Assembly (NCBI RefSeq): GCF_003176895.1
Contig: NZ_QGTD01000001.1
Location: forward strand, 62,001-126,000
DNA: 64,000 nucleotides
DNA from: Gracilibacillus dipsosauri
GTDB lineage: Bacteria > Bacillota > Bacilli > Bacillales > Amphibacillaceae
Direction: 5' to 3'
Under the pieces are notes generated by a model, which was not told the origin of the DNA, searched no databases, and saw only the letters and a list, made by a program, of their open reading frames with translations. This document shows, one piece after another, positions 50,064 to 58,574 of the stretch (positions within the stretch are counted from its first letter, which is position 1; every line of letters starts with the position of its first letter). Both the position numbers and the translations under genes were made by a program.

Positions 50064-50618
50064 ATGAAAAAATATAATCATACAACATATGCCATTCTTG
50101 GTATATTAACGACTGAATGCAGAACGGGGTACAGTATCAAACGACTCATCGATCAAAGTCTAAATCATTTCTGGAAAATTAGTTATGGGCAAATTTATCC
50201 TACTCTGAAACGAATGGTGGAAGAGGGATTAGCAACCGTAAAAACACTCACAGAAGGTGGTAAACCTGATCGACATGAATATTCACTAACTTCAAAAGGG
50301 GAAGCTGCCTTGAAGGAATGGTTGGAGCAGCCAATCGAACAAATACCTCACGAGCGAAATGAAGTATTACTAAAATTATTTTTCGGAAGACACCAAACAA
50401 AAGAAAATACATTATTACAGCTGGAAACTTATAAGCAAAAATTAACGGAAACCTATGAAACCTATCAGGCTATTGAAAAGATGATCAAATCCAATCATCA
50501 ACATCATGAGGATGTGACCTATTGGTTACTTACTTTAGATTACGGGAAACGGGTGGCAACAGCTGCGATGGAATGGTGTGATACGACTCGAGATTATTTT
50601 AAAAAGGAGGAAGAGTAA
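50064..50618 (+). CDS. PadR-family transcriptional regulator
   Basis: This 184-residue regulator has the N-terminal PadR winged helix (TTYAILGILTTECRTGYSIKRLID... QIYPTLKRMVEEGLATVK...DRHEYSLTSKGEAAL, about 6-85) and a C-terminal Vir-like helical domain (about 95-180) for dimerisation. The operator-like repeats upstream suggest autoregulation. It is translationally linked with the next gene, whose ATG follows its stop codon directly, so DUF4188 is the likely target. Confidence 0.9.
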   Translation: MKKYNHTTYAILGILTTECRTGYSIKRLIDQSLNHFWKISYGQIYPTLKRMVEEGLATVKTLTEGGKPDRHEYSLTSKGEAALKEWLEQPIEQIPHERNEVLLKLFFGRHQTKENTLLQLETYKQKLTETYETYQAIEKMIKSNHQHHEDVTYWLLTLDYGKRVATAAMEWCDTTRDYFKKEEE

Positions 50619-51092
50619 ATGGCAAAGCACATTTATAAAGGTCGATTTACAACAGAAAACCAGGAAGATTTAGTAGTATTTCTTATTGGAATGAGGATAA
50701 ACAAACGCTATCTATTCCATCGTTGGTTACCTGTCTTTACTGCTATGCCTGGGATGATTAAGGAACTCTATTCGAATAAAGAGGAGCTAGGGTTTCTATC
50801 AATGGAAAGTTATTTTGGTTTAAGAACAACTGTTATGATTCAATATTGGCGGTCTCTCGATGATTTATTGGCATATGCAAAAGGTGAAAAACATTTGAAA
50901 GCATGGGAAAGCTTCAACAAGAAGATTGGAAATAATGACTCTGTTGGGATCTACCATGAAACCTATGAATTGAAAAAGCAACAGTATGAATCTGTATATG
51001 GAAATATGCCGTTATACGGACTAGGGAAGGCGATGAAGCATATTCCAATTACAAAAGAAATAATTACCGCAAAAAAGCGACTTAATCGTTAG
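50619..51092 (+). CDS. DUF4188 (monooxygenase-like) protein
   Basis: This 157-residue protein resembles the DUF4188 family, related to phenylacetaldoxime dehydratase-like heme proteins with a ferredoxin-like fold. Features are VVFLIGMRINKRYLFHRWLPVF near residue 20, MIQYWRSLDDLLAYAKGEKHLKAW near 70-93, and GIYHETYEL near 110. In Bacillus these genes are often behind PadR or TetR genes, as here. Function is not established. Confidence 0.8.
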   Translation: MAKHIYKGRFTTENQEDLVVFLIGMRINKRYLFHRWLPVFTAMPGMIKELYSNKEELGFLSMESYFGLRTTVMIQYWRSLDDLLAYAKGEKHLKAWESFNKKIGNNDSVGIYHETYELKKQQYESVYGNMPLYGLGKAMKHIPITKEIITAKKRLNR

Positions 51093-51120
51093 AAAAAAGC
51101 CTCCGAATCTCGGAGGCTTA
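51093..51120 (-). terminator. Terminator of the NCS2 permease gene
   Basis: AAGCCTCCGA / TCGGAGGCTT is a perfect 10-bp stem, followed by TTTTTT on the minus strand. It contains the permease stop codon and also lies at the end of the convergent DUF4188 gene. Confidence 0.85.
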
Positions 51121-52401
51121 ACTAATAAATTGTAATATAAAAGTGAGTAAAAATAGACAAGCGATCATATAAAGGGTGAAGGATACGTTTCTTTTTTTCC
51201 CTGTCGCTAATTTTAACATCACATACAAGATGAATCCCATTGCTATACCATCTGCAATACTGTACGTAAAAGGGATCATGATCATCATAAAGATGGCTGG
51301 AAATGTCTCGGTCATATCCTGAAAGCTTAAATTCCGTATATTTTGTACCATAATTGCCCCAACAATGATTAAAATCGGTGCAATAGCATTTGCTGGAATG
51401 ATATTCATATATGGAATCAGAAAAATCGTACCGAGAAAAAGTATTCCTGTTGTGATCGACGTAAGCCCTGTTCTACCACCTGCCGCAATTGCAGCAGTAG
51501 ATTCAGCTGTGGATACAGTTGGACTTGAACCAAAAATACCAGATAGCATCGAGGCAATACTGTTTGCTTGAAAGGCCTTTTTAAACTTTTCTGGTCCTTT
51601 AGCTAAGTCTAACTGACCTGCGACTAATCCCATATTTTCAAAGACGATCACCATCGTAATGGAAAATACAGAGATAACAAAAGGCAATGATAAACTGTTT
51701 TCTAGCGAAAACGCTCCAAATACTTGGCTGTATTCCTGCAAGGAGAAAGCCTGATTCGTAAGTGGAGGCATTACATCAAGCAAAAAGGCGATACTTATCC
51801 CAACGAAAATCGTCCAGAGAAAATGCCCTTTTACATTGCGAACAAACAAAACAAAAGCGATAATTAACGTTAATATCGTTGCTAATACGACAGGATCACT
51901 TAAATCGCCCATCGCAATAATCGATTGATCGCCTTGTTCTATTAAGCGCCCCTTCTCCAGTCCGATCAATATGAGGAAAAATCCTATCCCTATGGTTATA
52001 GCTTCCTTTAACGAACTAGGAATCGCTTTGTTGATTACCTGCGTTAATTTAGAAAAAGCTATCAATAGGAAGATAATTCCGGAAACTACTGTGACACCAA
52101 GTGCCTCCTGCCAGGCTAACCCCATCGACTGTACCAAGGTATAGGTAAACATCGCATTAATTCCCATCCCAGGGACCACTAGGATCGGTGCATTGGCCCA
52201 TAATCCCATTAGGAGACACCCTACAAATGATGTCATGATGGTAGCCACAATGGCACCTTGTAGAGGGATCCCTGCCTCTGACAAAATCAGCGAATTAACC
52301 GCAATAATGTATACAATCGTGAAAAAACCGATAAATCCTGCTGTTATCTCCTGTTTAACACTTGTCTCGTGTTGTTTTAATTGAAATAAGGATTTTTTCA
52401 T
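51118..52401 (-). CDS. NCS2/AzgA-type purine permease
   Basis: This 427-residue transporter has about 12 hydrophobic segments and the AzgA/PbuG-like motifs EITAGFIGFFTIVYIIAVN at the start, VPGMGINAMFTYT near residue 75, and GSSPTVSTAESTAAIAAGGRTG near 288. These mark the guanine/hypoxanthine/adenine group (PbuG, PbuO) and not the xanthine/uracil one. It takes up purines with protons. A sigma-A-type promoter is seen upstream, but no purine riboswitch. Confidence 0.92.
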   Translation of the reverse strand: MKKSLFQLKQHETSVKQEITAGFIGFFTIVYIIAVNSLILSEAGIPLQGAIVATIMTSFVGCLLMGLWANAPILVVPGMGINAMFTYTLVQSMGLAWQEALGVTVVSGIIFLLIAFSKLTQVINKAIPSSLKEAITIGIGFFLILIGLEKGRLIEQGDQSIIAMGDLSDPVVLATILTLIIAFVLFVRNVKGHFLWTIFVGISIAFLLDVMPPLTNQAFSLQEYSQVFGAFSLENSLSLPFVISVFSITMVIVFENMGLVAGQLDLAKGPEKFKKAFQANSIASMLSGIFGSSPTVSTAESTAAIAAGGRTGLTSITTGILFLGTIFLIPYMNIIPANAIAPILIIVGAIMVQNIRNLSFQDMTETFPAIFMMIMIPFTYSIADGIAMGFILYVMLKLATGKKRNVSFTLYMIACLFLLTFILQFIS

Positions 52402-52497
52402 TCCATTTCCTTCTATTTAATTATCCCTCTCCCAACCCGCTCTCCTCTATGCTTTCTTATACCAAAATAAATAGCAAAGAAAAGAGAGCCAACTTAC

Positions 52498-52525
52498 ATT
52501 TTAGTAAAAATGGAGCATTTGTCAA
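52498..52525 (-). promoter_or_regulatory. Sigma-A-type promoter of the NCS2 gene
   Basis: On the minus strand TTGACA (52525-52520), 16 bp, TAAAAT (52503-52498) lies about 100 bp before the ATG. The leader of about 90 nt shows neither the conserved core of a purine riboswitch nor a terminator hairpin. Confidence 0.65.
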
Positions 52526-52547
52526 CTACTTAAGACGATAAACAATG

Positions 52548-52584
52548 AAAGCAAACAACCCTTTAGAAGTTTCCTAAAGGGTTG
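52548..52584 (-). terminator. Terminator of the LysM-NlpC/P60 gene
   Basis: CAACCCTTTAG / CTAAAGGGTTG is a perfect 11-bp stem with a short loop, followed by TTTGCTTTC on the minus strand, shortly after the stop codon. Confidence 0.8.
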
Positions 52585-52595
52585 GCGTCTTACCA

Positions 52596-53669
52596 TTAAT
52601 AGAATCTTTTAAAACTAGAAAAGTGTTTCTTCCAATAAGAATTGTTTAAGCTAACAACCTCTACTCCATCTGAGCCTGCATGGATAAATTGATTGTTTCC
52701 TAGATAGATTCCCATGTGTGAAATGCCAGATTTATAAGTTCCCTCAAAAAATACTAAATCTCCAACCTTGGGATTGTTAACATAATAGGAACGGTCATAA
52801 TAACCTGCACTGGAAAGTCGCTTGATGTCCTTTTTACCAGCTTGCTTGTATACATAATAAATGTATCCACTACAATCAAATCCATTTGGTGTTGTTCCAC
52901 CCCAAGCATACTTTGTACCCTTTAAGCTTGTAGCAACATCGATAAGTTTGGTTACGTTGTAATCTATATTACTAGGTTGTTTATTGCTAGTATTCTTATC
53001 AGAAGTGGAGCTTGTTGAATCTTGCTTTGCTCCGATTTTCAACTTTTGACCAACATAAATTCGATCAGAGCTTAGATTATTCCATTTCCTCAAATTAGCA
53101 ACAGAAACACTATATTGAACTCCTATATGAGAAAGTGTGTCCCCTGACTTTACAATATAAATAGTAGAGGAAGAACTACTTTCTTCTTTATTAGAGTTAG
53201 AATTAGATGATGTTTGCTCATTATTAGAACTGGTATTAGAGCTTGACTTTTTTACTACTAAGACATTGCCTGGGTAGATCAATGTAGTATTTAAATTATT
53301 CCATTTCATTAAGTTTTGAAGGGAAATATTGTGCTTGTATGCTATACCACTTAGAGTATCTCCACTTTTCACTGTATATTTATTTGTCTTACTGGTGCTT
53401 TGATTCGCATTTTTATTTTGCGTTTGGTTATTTTTATTAGAAGAAGATGCATCTGTTTTGATAATTTGATTTGGATAAATAATATCAGAGCGAAGCTTAT
53501 TAATATCGATCAGTGCTTGTACACTTGTATTATACTTCTGAGCTATCTTCCATAATGAATCACCACTTTGGACTTTATACGACGCCGCTTCTGCTTCATC
53601 TGCTCCTATCATTGTTGATGCGATAGCTGCACCTAAGGTAACAGACATAATCATTTTCTTTTTTACCAT
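52596..53669 (-). CDS. Peptidoglycan endopeptidase with three LysM domains and NlpC/P60
   Basis: This 357-residue secreted protein has a signal peptide (about 1-29, cleavage near AEA-AS). Three LysM domains at about 31-72, 98-140 and 171-212 are separated by Ser/Asn/Gln-rich linkers. The NlpC/P60 domain spans about 238-357 with catalytic Cys266 (NGFDCSGY), His318 (ISHMGIYLG) and His330. It has the layout of LytE/CwlS-type D,L-endopeptidases that cut cell-wall stem peptides during growth and separation. An AGGAGG ribosome site precedes the ATG. Confidence 0.94.
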   Translation of the reverse strand: MVKKKMIMSVTLGAAIASTMIGADEAEAASYKVQSGDSLWKIAQKYNTSVQALIDINKLRSDIIYPNQIIKTDASSSNKNNQTQNKNANQSTSKTNKYTVKSGDTLSGIAYKHNISLQNLMKWNNLNTTLIYPGNVLVVKKSSSNTSSNNEQTSSNSNSNKEESSSSSTIYIVKSGDTLSHIGVQYSVSVANLRKWNNLSSDRIYVGQKLKIGAKQDSTSSTSDKNTSNKQPSNIDYNVTKLIDVATSLKGTKYAWGGTTPNGFDCSGYIYYVYKQAGKKDIKRLSSAGYYDRSYYVNNPKVGDLVFFEGTYKSGISHMGIYLGNNQFIHAGSDGVEVVSLNNSYWKKHFSSFKRFY

Positions 53670-54066
53670 TTAAACTACATCCTCCTGTTTATTAATAATA
53701 AATAATTCTTCTCTTTAGGAAAAACAAAGCTCGTACTACTAGAATTGATGTATGTATGAAATGTGATAAACACGCAAGTTTTATGTAAGGAGCTTTTACG
53801 AAATCAAATATAGTCCTATTATACTCCCTTTTAGCGAAAAATGATAGATTTTATTGAAATATGTTTTTTAATTTTTTGTATCAAATTATAGGTTGTTTGA
53901 CCTATAATTTATTCAATTACATAGAAATTCTTATAATTGTATTACCAATAGTAATTATATTACTTACCGACCAATACTAAATGACTATTAATAACATGGC
54001 ATTTATGTAATTCTAATAGTTACCTTTAATCACATTTTCGTTCTAACTATACAACCAAAACTTGTT
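53670..54066. other. 397-bp AT-rich gap between the cell-wall hydrolase gene and the intron
   Basis: The gap holds the leader and promoter of the LysM gene, although no clear consensus could be assigned. An 11-bp inverted repeat (AAATTATAGGT 53883-53893 / ACCTATAATTT 53900-53910, 6-nt loop) lies in it, without a T-run. It may be an operator or a remnant terminator. No open frame of note is present, and the 3' exon of the intron begins at its right end. Confidence 0.5.
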
Positions 54067-54111
54067 AATCGAGTAGAGGGGGAAAGTTAAATAACTATCC
54101 GCCCCTCTCAC

Positions 54112-54145
54112 ACCACCGTACGTACGGTTCCGTATACGGCGGTTC
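54112..54145 (-). ncRNA. Group II intron domain V
   Basis: The 34-nt hairpin with arms ACCGCCGT and ACGGTGGT, an inner TACGG/CCGTA stem and a bulge before the terminal helix begins four bases after the maturase stop. The CGC triad in the lower stem is the group IIC form (AGC in IIA/IIB). It is nearly the same as my recollection of the O. iheyensis intron domain V. Confidence 0.85.
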
Positions 54146-54148
54146 AAT

Positions 54149-55495
54149 TTATATCACAGTGTGTACTTTTAAGTAGTAGTCTAAGACAAAGGGTATACCC
54201 CTTTGCTTGAGACGTTTGTTAGATAAAGCTCTTTGAACCACCTTCGATAGCCCAATGAAACGATACCCTCTTCGACAGTAAGTTAAGCCTTTTGCTTCCT
54301 CTTCGGGAATGCCAAGCTGGATAAGAGATTTTATTCTCTTCTTGTTGTTCTTCCATTGCTTCCAGATGATTACTCGAAGTCGGGAGCGAAGTTTTGCGTC
54401 TACCGCTCCAAGTGCTTTCTTCATGTTGGCTATCTTGAAGTAGTTGACCCAACCTAGAATGACCTGTTTTAACTTGACGATTCTGTCATCTAGTGAGATG
54501 CCCAGATTTCGTTTCGTTAGTTTTCGCAGTTTCCTTTGAAATTTCTGAATCGATTTTTCATGTGGTCTTGGTTGGAACTTTTCCTTATTAAAATCATAGT
54601 AGAAACCGAATCCTAGAAATTTTGTTTCACCAGGACGGGAGATTCTACTCTTTTCCACATTTACCTTTAATCCCAATTTCTTCTCGATAAATTTTGTAAT
54701 GGAAGTGAGCACTCTATTCGCTGCTTTTTCGCTTCTTATGAAAATGAGACTATCATCTGCGTATCTGACGAAACGCAGTCCTCTTGCTTCTAGTTCCTTA
54801 TCCAACTCGTTCAACATAATGTTGCTTAGGAGTGGGCTAAGATTGCCTCCCTGTGGTGTTCCAACTGGCGTATCTTCATATTTACCATGGACCATTACTC
54901 CACTTACGAGATATTTCCGGATAAGGGAAATCACATCTCCATCTTTTATCGTATGGGAGATGATTCTCATCAGCTTGTCGTGATGAACCGTATCAAAGAA
55001 TCGCTCTAAGTCAATATCTACTAACCATTCATATCCATCATTTATATATTCTAGTGCTTGAATAATTGCCATTTCACAGCTTCTTCTAGGTCGGAAACCA
55101 TAGCTGTATTCACTGAATTGTTTTTCAAATATGGGGTTAAGTTTTTGACTGATTGCTTGTTGTACCACTCTGTCGACAACCGTTGGGATACCTAGTTTGC
55201 GCATTTTTCCATTTTCTTTTGGAATCTCGACTCGCAATGCTGGCGAAGGTTGGTATTTTCTTTTCCGGATTTGAGCACGAAGTTCATCCTTTTGTTCTTT
55301 CAGATATTCCTTTAATTCTTCTACACTCACTCCGTCTACTCCACTTGCACCTTTATTGCGATACACGCGCTTATAAGCTTGATTCATATTTTGATTGCTT
55401 AAGATTTCTTCTAAAAGCTCCACACTCGTTTCTTCCTTTCCGTTAACGTGACGATCAGACACTTCTCTTTTGAGTATCCTCTGAGATACGCTCAT
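54149..55495 (-). CDS. Group II intron reverse transcriptase/maturase (class C)
   Basis: This 448-residue protein has RT blocks from about residue 55: NKGASGVDG, YQPSPALRVEIPK, GIPTVVDRVVQQAI, SYGFRPRRS, DIDLERFFDTVHHD, GTPQGGNLSPLLSNI and catalytic RYADDSLI, then LGLKVNVEKSRI and a maturase X domain (GWVNYFKIAN near 365). There is no HNH endonuclease domain, as in class C. The ATG at 55495 follows GAGGAAAG. It splices the intron and primes cDNA synthesis. The frame is intact, so the element may be active. Confidence 0.93.
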   Translation of the reverse strand: MSVSQRILKREVSDRHVNGKEETSVELLEEILSNQNMNQAYKRVYRNKGASGVDGVSVEELKEYLKEQKDELRAQIRKRKYQPSPALRVEIPKENGKMRKLGIPTVVDRVVQQAISQKLNPIFEKQFSEYSYGFRPRRSCEMAIIQALEYINDGYEWLVDIDLERFFDTVHHDKLMRIISHTIKDGDVISLIRKYLVSGVMVHGKYEDTPVGTPQGGNLSPLLSNIMLNELDKELEARGLRFVRYADDSLIFIRSEKAANRVLTSITKFIEKKLGLKVNVEKSRISRPGETKFLGFGFYYDFNKEKFQPRPHEKSIQKFQRKLRKLTKRNLGISLDDRIVKLKQVILGWVNYFKIANMKKALGAVDAKLRSRLRVIIWKQWKNNKKRIKSLIQLGIPEEEAKGLTYCRRGYRFIGLSKVVQRALSNKRLKQRGIPFVLDYYLKVHTVI

Positions 55496-55940
55496 ACTTT
55501 CCTCATTAACACATTCTGAAATATATCTGCCGTGCATTCATGGCGTAGAAACACTATAAATTGTTCAGCCCTTCATGATTTCATCACTACTATGGCTTCG
55601 GCTGACTTCTCACGGTAAACCTTTTTCGACCAGCTTTCTTTATAGGGGAATCCTCAGCTGTCCGTGAGACCTCCCAGGGTAAGGCAACTATCTTTCCTCT
55701 TTTACTCGTCTGATTTACTCTATAGGATTACGCACATCTTTTGGACTTTGACTTGTTATGGAGCCTTATCCGCCTATAAAGCCTTGGTATCAGATTTCTG
55801 TTCGTCGAGCCAAGATTTTGATACACGCTTCCTTCAGCCCTTACCTCACGATAAGTACCTTGCGCTTCTCTAGTGGTTGGTTGATGTGTACCCCCACAGT
55901 GGACTTTCACCACCTAGATAGTCGCCATGCCTGGCGCACA

Positions 55941-55968
55941 TAAAAAAACTCGCAGTCAACTGCGAGTT
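55941..55968 (-). terminator. Terminator of the MATE gene and insertion site of the group IIC intron
   Basis: AACTCGCAG / CTGCGAGTT is a perfect 9-bp stem with a 4-nt loop and a TTTTTTTA tail on the minus strand. The intron begins two bases after the tail. Confidence 0.9.
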
Positions 55969-55981
55969 AAATTTCCTATCC

Positions 55982-57340
55982 CTAATCTAATTTAGCTTTT
56001 TCCTTTCGATAAATTACCCGTAAACGAAGAAAGAATCCAATTGCAGCCCCTGTTAATCCAAGTGTAATTCCAACCCAAAAACCAGAGGGTCCAAGATTCG
56101 TAAAGGCTGCTAATAAATATCCAGAAGGGATACCAATTAACCAATAAGAAACAAAGGCGATATAAAATGGTACTTTTACATCCTTGTAGCCCCGTAAAAC
56201 ACCCTGTAGACTAGCTTGTGAAGCATCAGATAATTGATAAATAATGGCAATGATGAATAACTGTCCCGCTATTTGTACAACAATCGGATCTGTAGTGTAA
56301 AGGTAGGCAATTGGCTCTCGGAAAAAGAACATAAAGACAGATCCTGAAGCAAGAAAACCGATGGCTCCAAGTACTCCAATAAAGGCATACTGTTTAGCTG
56401 CATCTAATTTTTTACCGCCAATTGAATAGCCTACCACAATCGTTATAGCCATTGATATACTAAGTGGTATCATAAATAGTAATGTCGTAAAGCTAATCAC
56501 AATTTGATTTGCCGCAATAACCGTAGTGGAAAACATATTGCCAATTAGTAAGGTAACAACGGAAAAAATGCTTGCTTCAAAGAAAATGGAAAGTCCGATT
56601 GGTATTCCTATGGATAATTGCTCTTTCCATGCTTTAAACGATGGCTTCACCCAATGGACAAATAATTTGTACTTTTTCACTGCTTCAATTCTAAATGTCA
56701 TAATAATGCTAATAATTAATATGATCCAGAAGGTGATACCTGTTGCGTATCCAGCACCAATCCCGCCTAACTTAGGCATTCCAAAATTACCAAAAATTAA
56801 ACTATAATTTAAAAGTACATTAAAGGGAACAGCTAAAACCGTAATAATCATGGTGATTCGTGTGAATCCTTGTCCATCGAAGAAATTACGAATAACATTG
56901 GAAAGGAATAATGGGATAATCCCAATCGACAGACCAGCTAAATAATGAAAAGCGATATGTTGTACATTTTCTTCTAAATCCATTAGATTTAAAATCGGAT
57001 GGAGGGCAAACGCCCCTACTAGAATAATCATCAAACCAAGCATAATAGCTAAAAATATAGCTTGTGTTACGGTATGATGAATTTTATGACGTTGGTTTGC
57101 TCCCATAAATTGCGCAATAATCGGTGTAATGGCGAGCATAACACCATTCATTCCTGTAAAAACTGGTGACCATAAACTAGATCCAATAGCGACTCCAGCA
57201 AGATCATCTGTTCCAACACGACCAGACATCATCGTGTCAACAAGGTTCATTGCTGATAAACTGATCTGTGTAATCATTATCGGCCACAAAATAACTAGGA
57301 ATAAACGAATTTTTTCCTTCCATGTTTCGGCATGATACAT
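55982..57340 (-). CDS. MATE-family multidrug efflux transporter
   Basis: This 452-residue protein has 12 hydrophobic segments in two related halves, with MATE motifs such as PIMITQISLSAMNLVDTMMSGRVGTDDLAG (helix 1), PIIAQFMGA, and NQIVISFTTLLFMIPLSISMAITIVVGYSIGG in the second half. It is of the NorM type (YojI-like), driven by sodium or protons. The ATG at 57340 follows GGAGG at six bases; the 22-codon upstream part has no ribosome site. It lies 11 bp after a TetR gene that presumably regulates it. Confidence 0.93.
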   Translation of the reverse strand: MYHAETWKEKIRLFLVILWPIMITQISLSAMNLVDTMMSGRVGTDDLAGVAIGSSLWSPVFTGMNGVMLAITPIIAQFMGANQRHKIHHTVTQAIFLAIMLGLMIILVGAFALHPILNLMDLEENVQHIAFHYLAGLSIGIIPLFLSNVIRNFFDGQGFTRITMIITVLAVPFNVLLNYSLIFGNFGMPKLGGIGAGYATGITFWIILIISIIMTFRIEAVKKYKLFVHWVKPSFKAWKEQLSIGIPIGLSIFFEASIFSVVTLLIGNMFSTTVIAANQIVISFTTLLFMIPLSISMAITIVVGYSIGGKKLDAAKQYAFIGVLGAIGFLASGSVFMFFFREPIAYLYTTDPIVVQIAGQLFIIAIIYQLSDASQASLQGVLRGYKDVKVPFYIAFVSYWLIGIPSGYLLAAFTNLGPSGFWVGITLGLTGAAIGFFLRLRVIYRKEKAKLD

Positions 57341-57351
57341 GTGAACCCTCC

Positions 57352-57945
57352 TTACTTCTGAGATGTACGATCTGGATAGGTAATACCTAACCAGAATATT
57401 TTCCAAGCTGCATGTAATTTTCGGTTGGTACGAGCTTCTCCTCCGTAAATTAATTCGACACCAATGGAATCTAACAAAGCCGAAAATGACATGACTGCAA
57501 TATTAGGATCTTGACTTATTTCTTCCTTTTCATACGCATATTGAAATCGATCAAAATATAATAAGTCTACTTGATCAATGTATTGATAGAGCTCCCTAGT
57601 GACTTCATCGTATAAATGACGTGGAGGAAGAAAGGTGTTACGAAGCCAGAACTTTAATTGATTATCATGATGAAATCGATGGATAAAATGTTGCAGATCT
57701 GCCCATAAAAATTCCTTTAGTGTTTTATCGAAATATCTTTTTATATAATCTTGTTCCTTTTTTAACTCATCTGCGAAGGTTTCCTTTAGTATTTGCATAA
57801 ACAGGGCATCTTTTCCTTTAAAATGAGTATAGATGGATTGTTTCTTGATCCCTACTTGCTTCGCAATATCAGCAAGGGACGTCCCTTCATAACCATGTAT
57901 GGCGAATAAATTCAATGCTTCCTGTTTAATTAATTGATAAGACAT
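57352..57945 (-). CDS. TetR-family regulator of the MATE gene
   Basis: This 197-residue protein has the TetR HTH at about residues 6-52 (ALNLFAIHGYEGTSLADIAKQVGIKKQSIYTHFKGKDALF) and a helical ligand-binding domain. It is the first gene of a two-gene operon with the MATE transporter. The sequence ACGAACGGTCGT just upstream (57959-57970) has inverted arms and is a candidate operator. Inducers are unknown. Confidence 0.9.
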   Translation of the reverse strand: MSYQLIKQEALNLFAIHGYEGTSLADIAKQVGIKKQSIYTHFKGKDALFMQILKETFADELKKEQDYIKRYFDKTLKEFLWADLQHFIHRFHHDNQLKFWLRNTFLPPRHLYDEVTRELYQYIDQVDLLYFDRFQYAYEKEEISQDPNIAVMSFSALLDSIGVELIYGGEARTNRKLHAAWKIFWLGITYPDRTSQK

Positions 57946-58020
57946 CCTACCACCCCTTACGAACGGTCGTCAGTATAGCTTAGCAAAGGATGATAGGAGT
58001 GTCAATAGACGGAATACAAC

Positions 58021-58051
58021 AAAAAAAAAATCACAAGTGATTGCTTGTGAT
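58021..58051 (-). terminator. Terminator of the PspC gene
   Basis: AATCACAAG / CTTGTGATT is a perfect 9-bp stem with a 6-nt loop, followed on the minus strand by TTTTTTTTT. Confidence 0.88.
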
Positions 58052-58066
58052 TTTGAGGAAGGAGCA

Positions 58067-58252
58067 TTATTTCAGTGATGGTTTATTATCTAATGCTATC
58101 GATAGAAATATATATACCCAAACAGAAACAGAAGAAGTGAAGAAGAAAATTAATCTGACAATGAAAGAAGATATGCCAAAAAACTCCGCGATCCCTCCAC
58201 ACACACCATAGAATGCCTTATCCGTTGATGATCTTGTTAACTTCTGATTCAT
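58067..58252 (-). CDS. PspC-domain membrane protein
   Basis: This 61-residue protein is a PspC domain: LTRSSTDKAFYGVCGGIAEFFGI, then a helix IVRLIFFFTSSVSVWVYIFLSIAL. PspC proteins act in envelope stress sensing; in Bacillus stand-alone PspC proteins are associated with membrane stress responses. AGGAGG precedes the ATG. It is monocistronic. Confidence 0.92.
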   Translation of the reverse strand: MNQKLTRSSTDKAFYGVCGGIAEFFGISSFIVRLIFFFTSSVSVWVYIFLSIALDNKPSLK

Positions 58253-58574
58253 TCCATTTCCTCCTTCATATGTTAAGTCACTTGCCTTTTTACCAATTAT
58301 AACACGCTTTTTGTAAAATAAAGGATATAGCTAATACTTTAAAGTGCTAGCGCGCTCCTCCAAGAAGCAAACACATGGATTCCGTTGATAAAAAAATAAA
58401 CACTAGGAAGCACCCAATATTAGGGTGTTTCTTCTTTTACGAGTACTATGCACATTACTTGCAACTTTTCATGAAAGCGTTTATAGTAGTTAACTGTTCA
58501 TACCTCTCCATCCTCATTCGTCCTCTTTACTCTTTCCGCTTATAAATTCACCGATCATCGAGAAGGAGGTAACT
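58253..58574. other. 322-bp gap with an orphan terminator-like hairpin
   Basis: At 58407-58431 the arms GAAGCACCC and GGGTGTTTC pair over nine bases with a 7-nt loop, followed by TTCTTTT on plus. No gene precedes it on that strand. On the minus strand the hairpin is followed by TTTATTTTTTTATC. A short untranslated RNA ending here is possible. Near 58346 the sequence GTGCTAGCGCGC is locally GC-rich. Confidence 0.45.

Larger units (their letters stand above)
54067..55939 (-). mobile_element. Group IIC intron
   Basis: This retroelement of about 1.87 kb on the minus strand starts at 55939 with GTGCGCC and ends with CTACTCGATT near 54067. It contains the maturase gene and a typical domain V. Its 5' exon is the terminator hairpin of the MATE gene followed by TTTTTTTAT, the known preference of group IIC introns. 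The 5' part (55496-55939) has the ribozyme domains I-III. The 3' boundary may shift by one or two bases. No other copy is in the window. Confidence 0.88.

Noticed and set aside
52402-52595. Purine riboswitch before the NCS2 permease
   Set aside because: The leader from the likely promoter is only about 90 nt and shows none of the conserved core bases or a terminator/antiterminator pair.
54699-55446. Plus-strand frames inside the group II intron
   Set aside because: They are shadows of the reverse-transcriptase frame, without start signals or family likeness.
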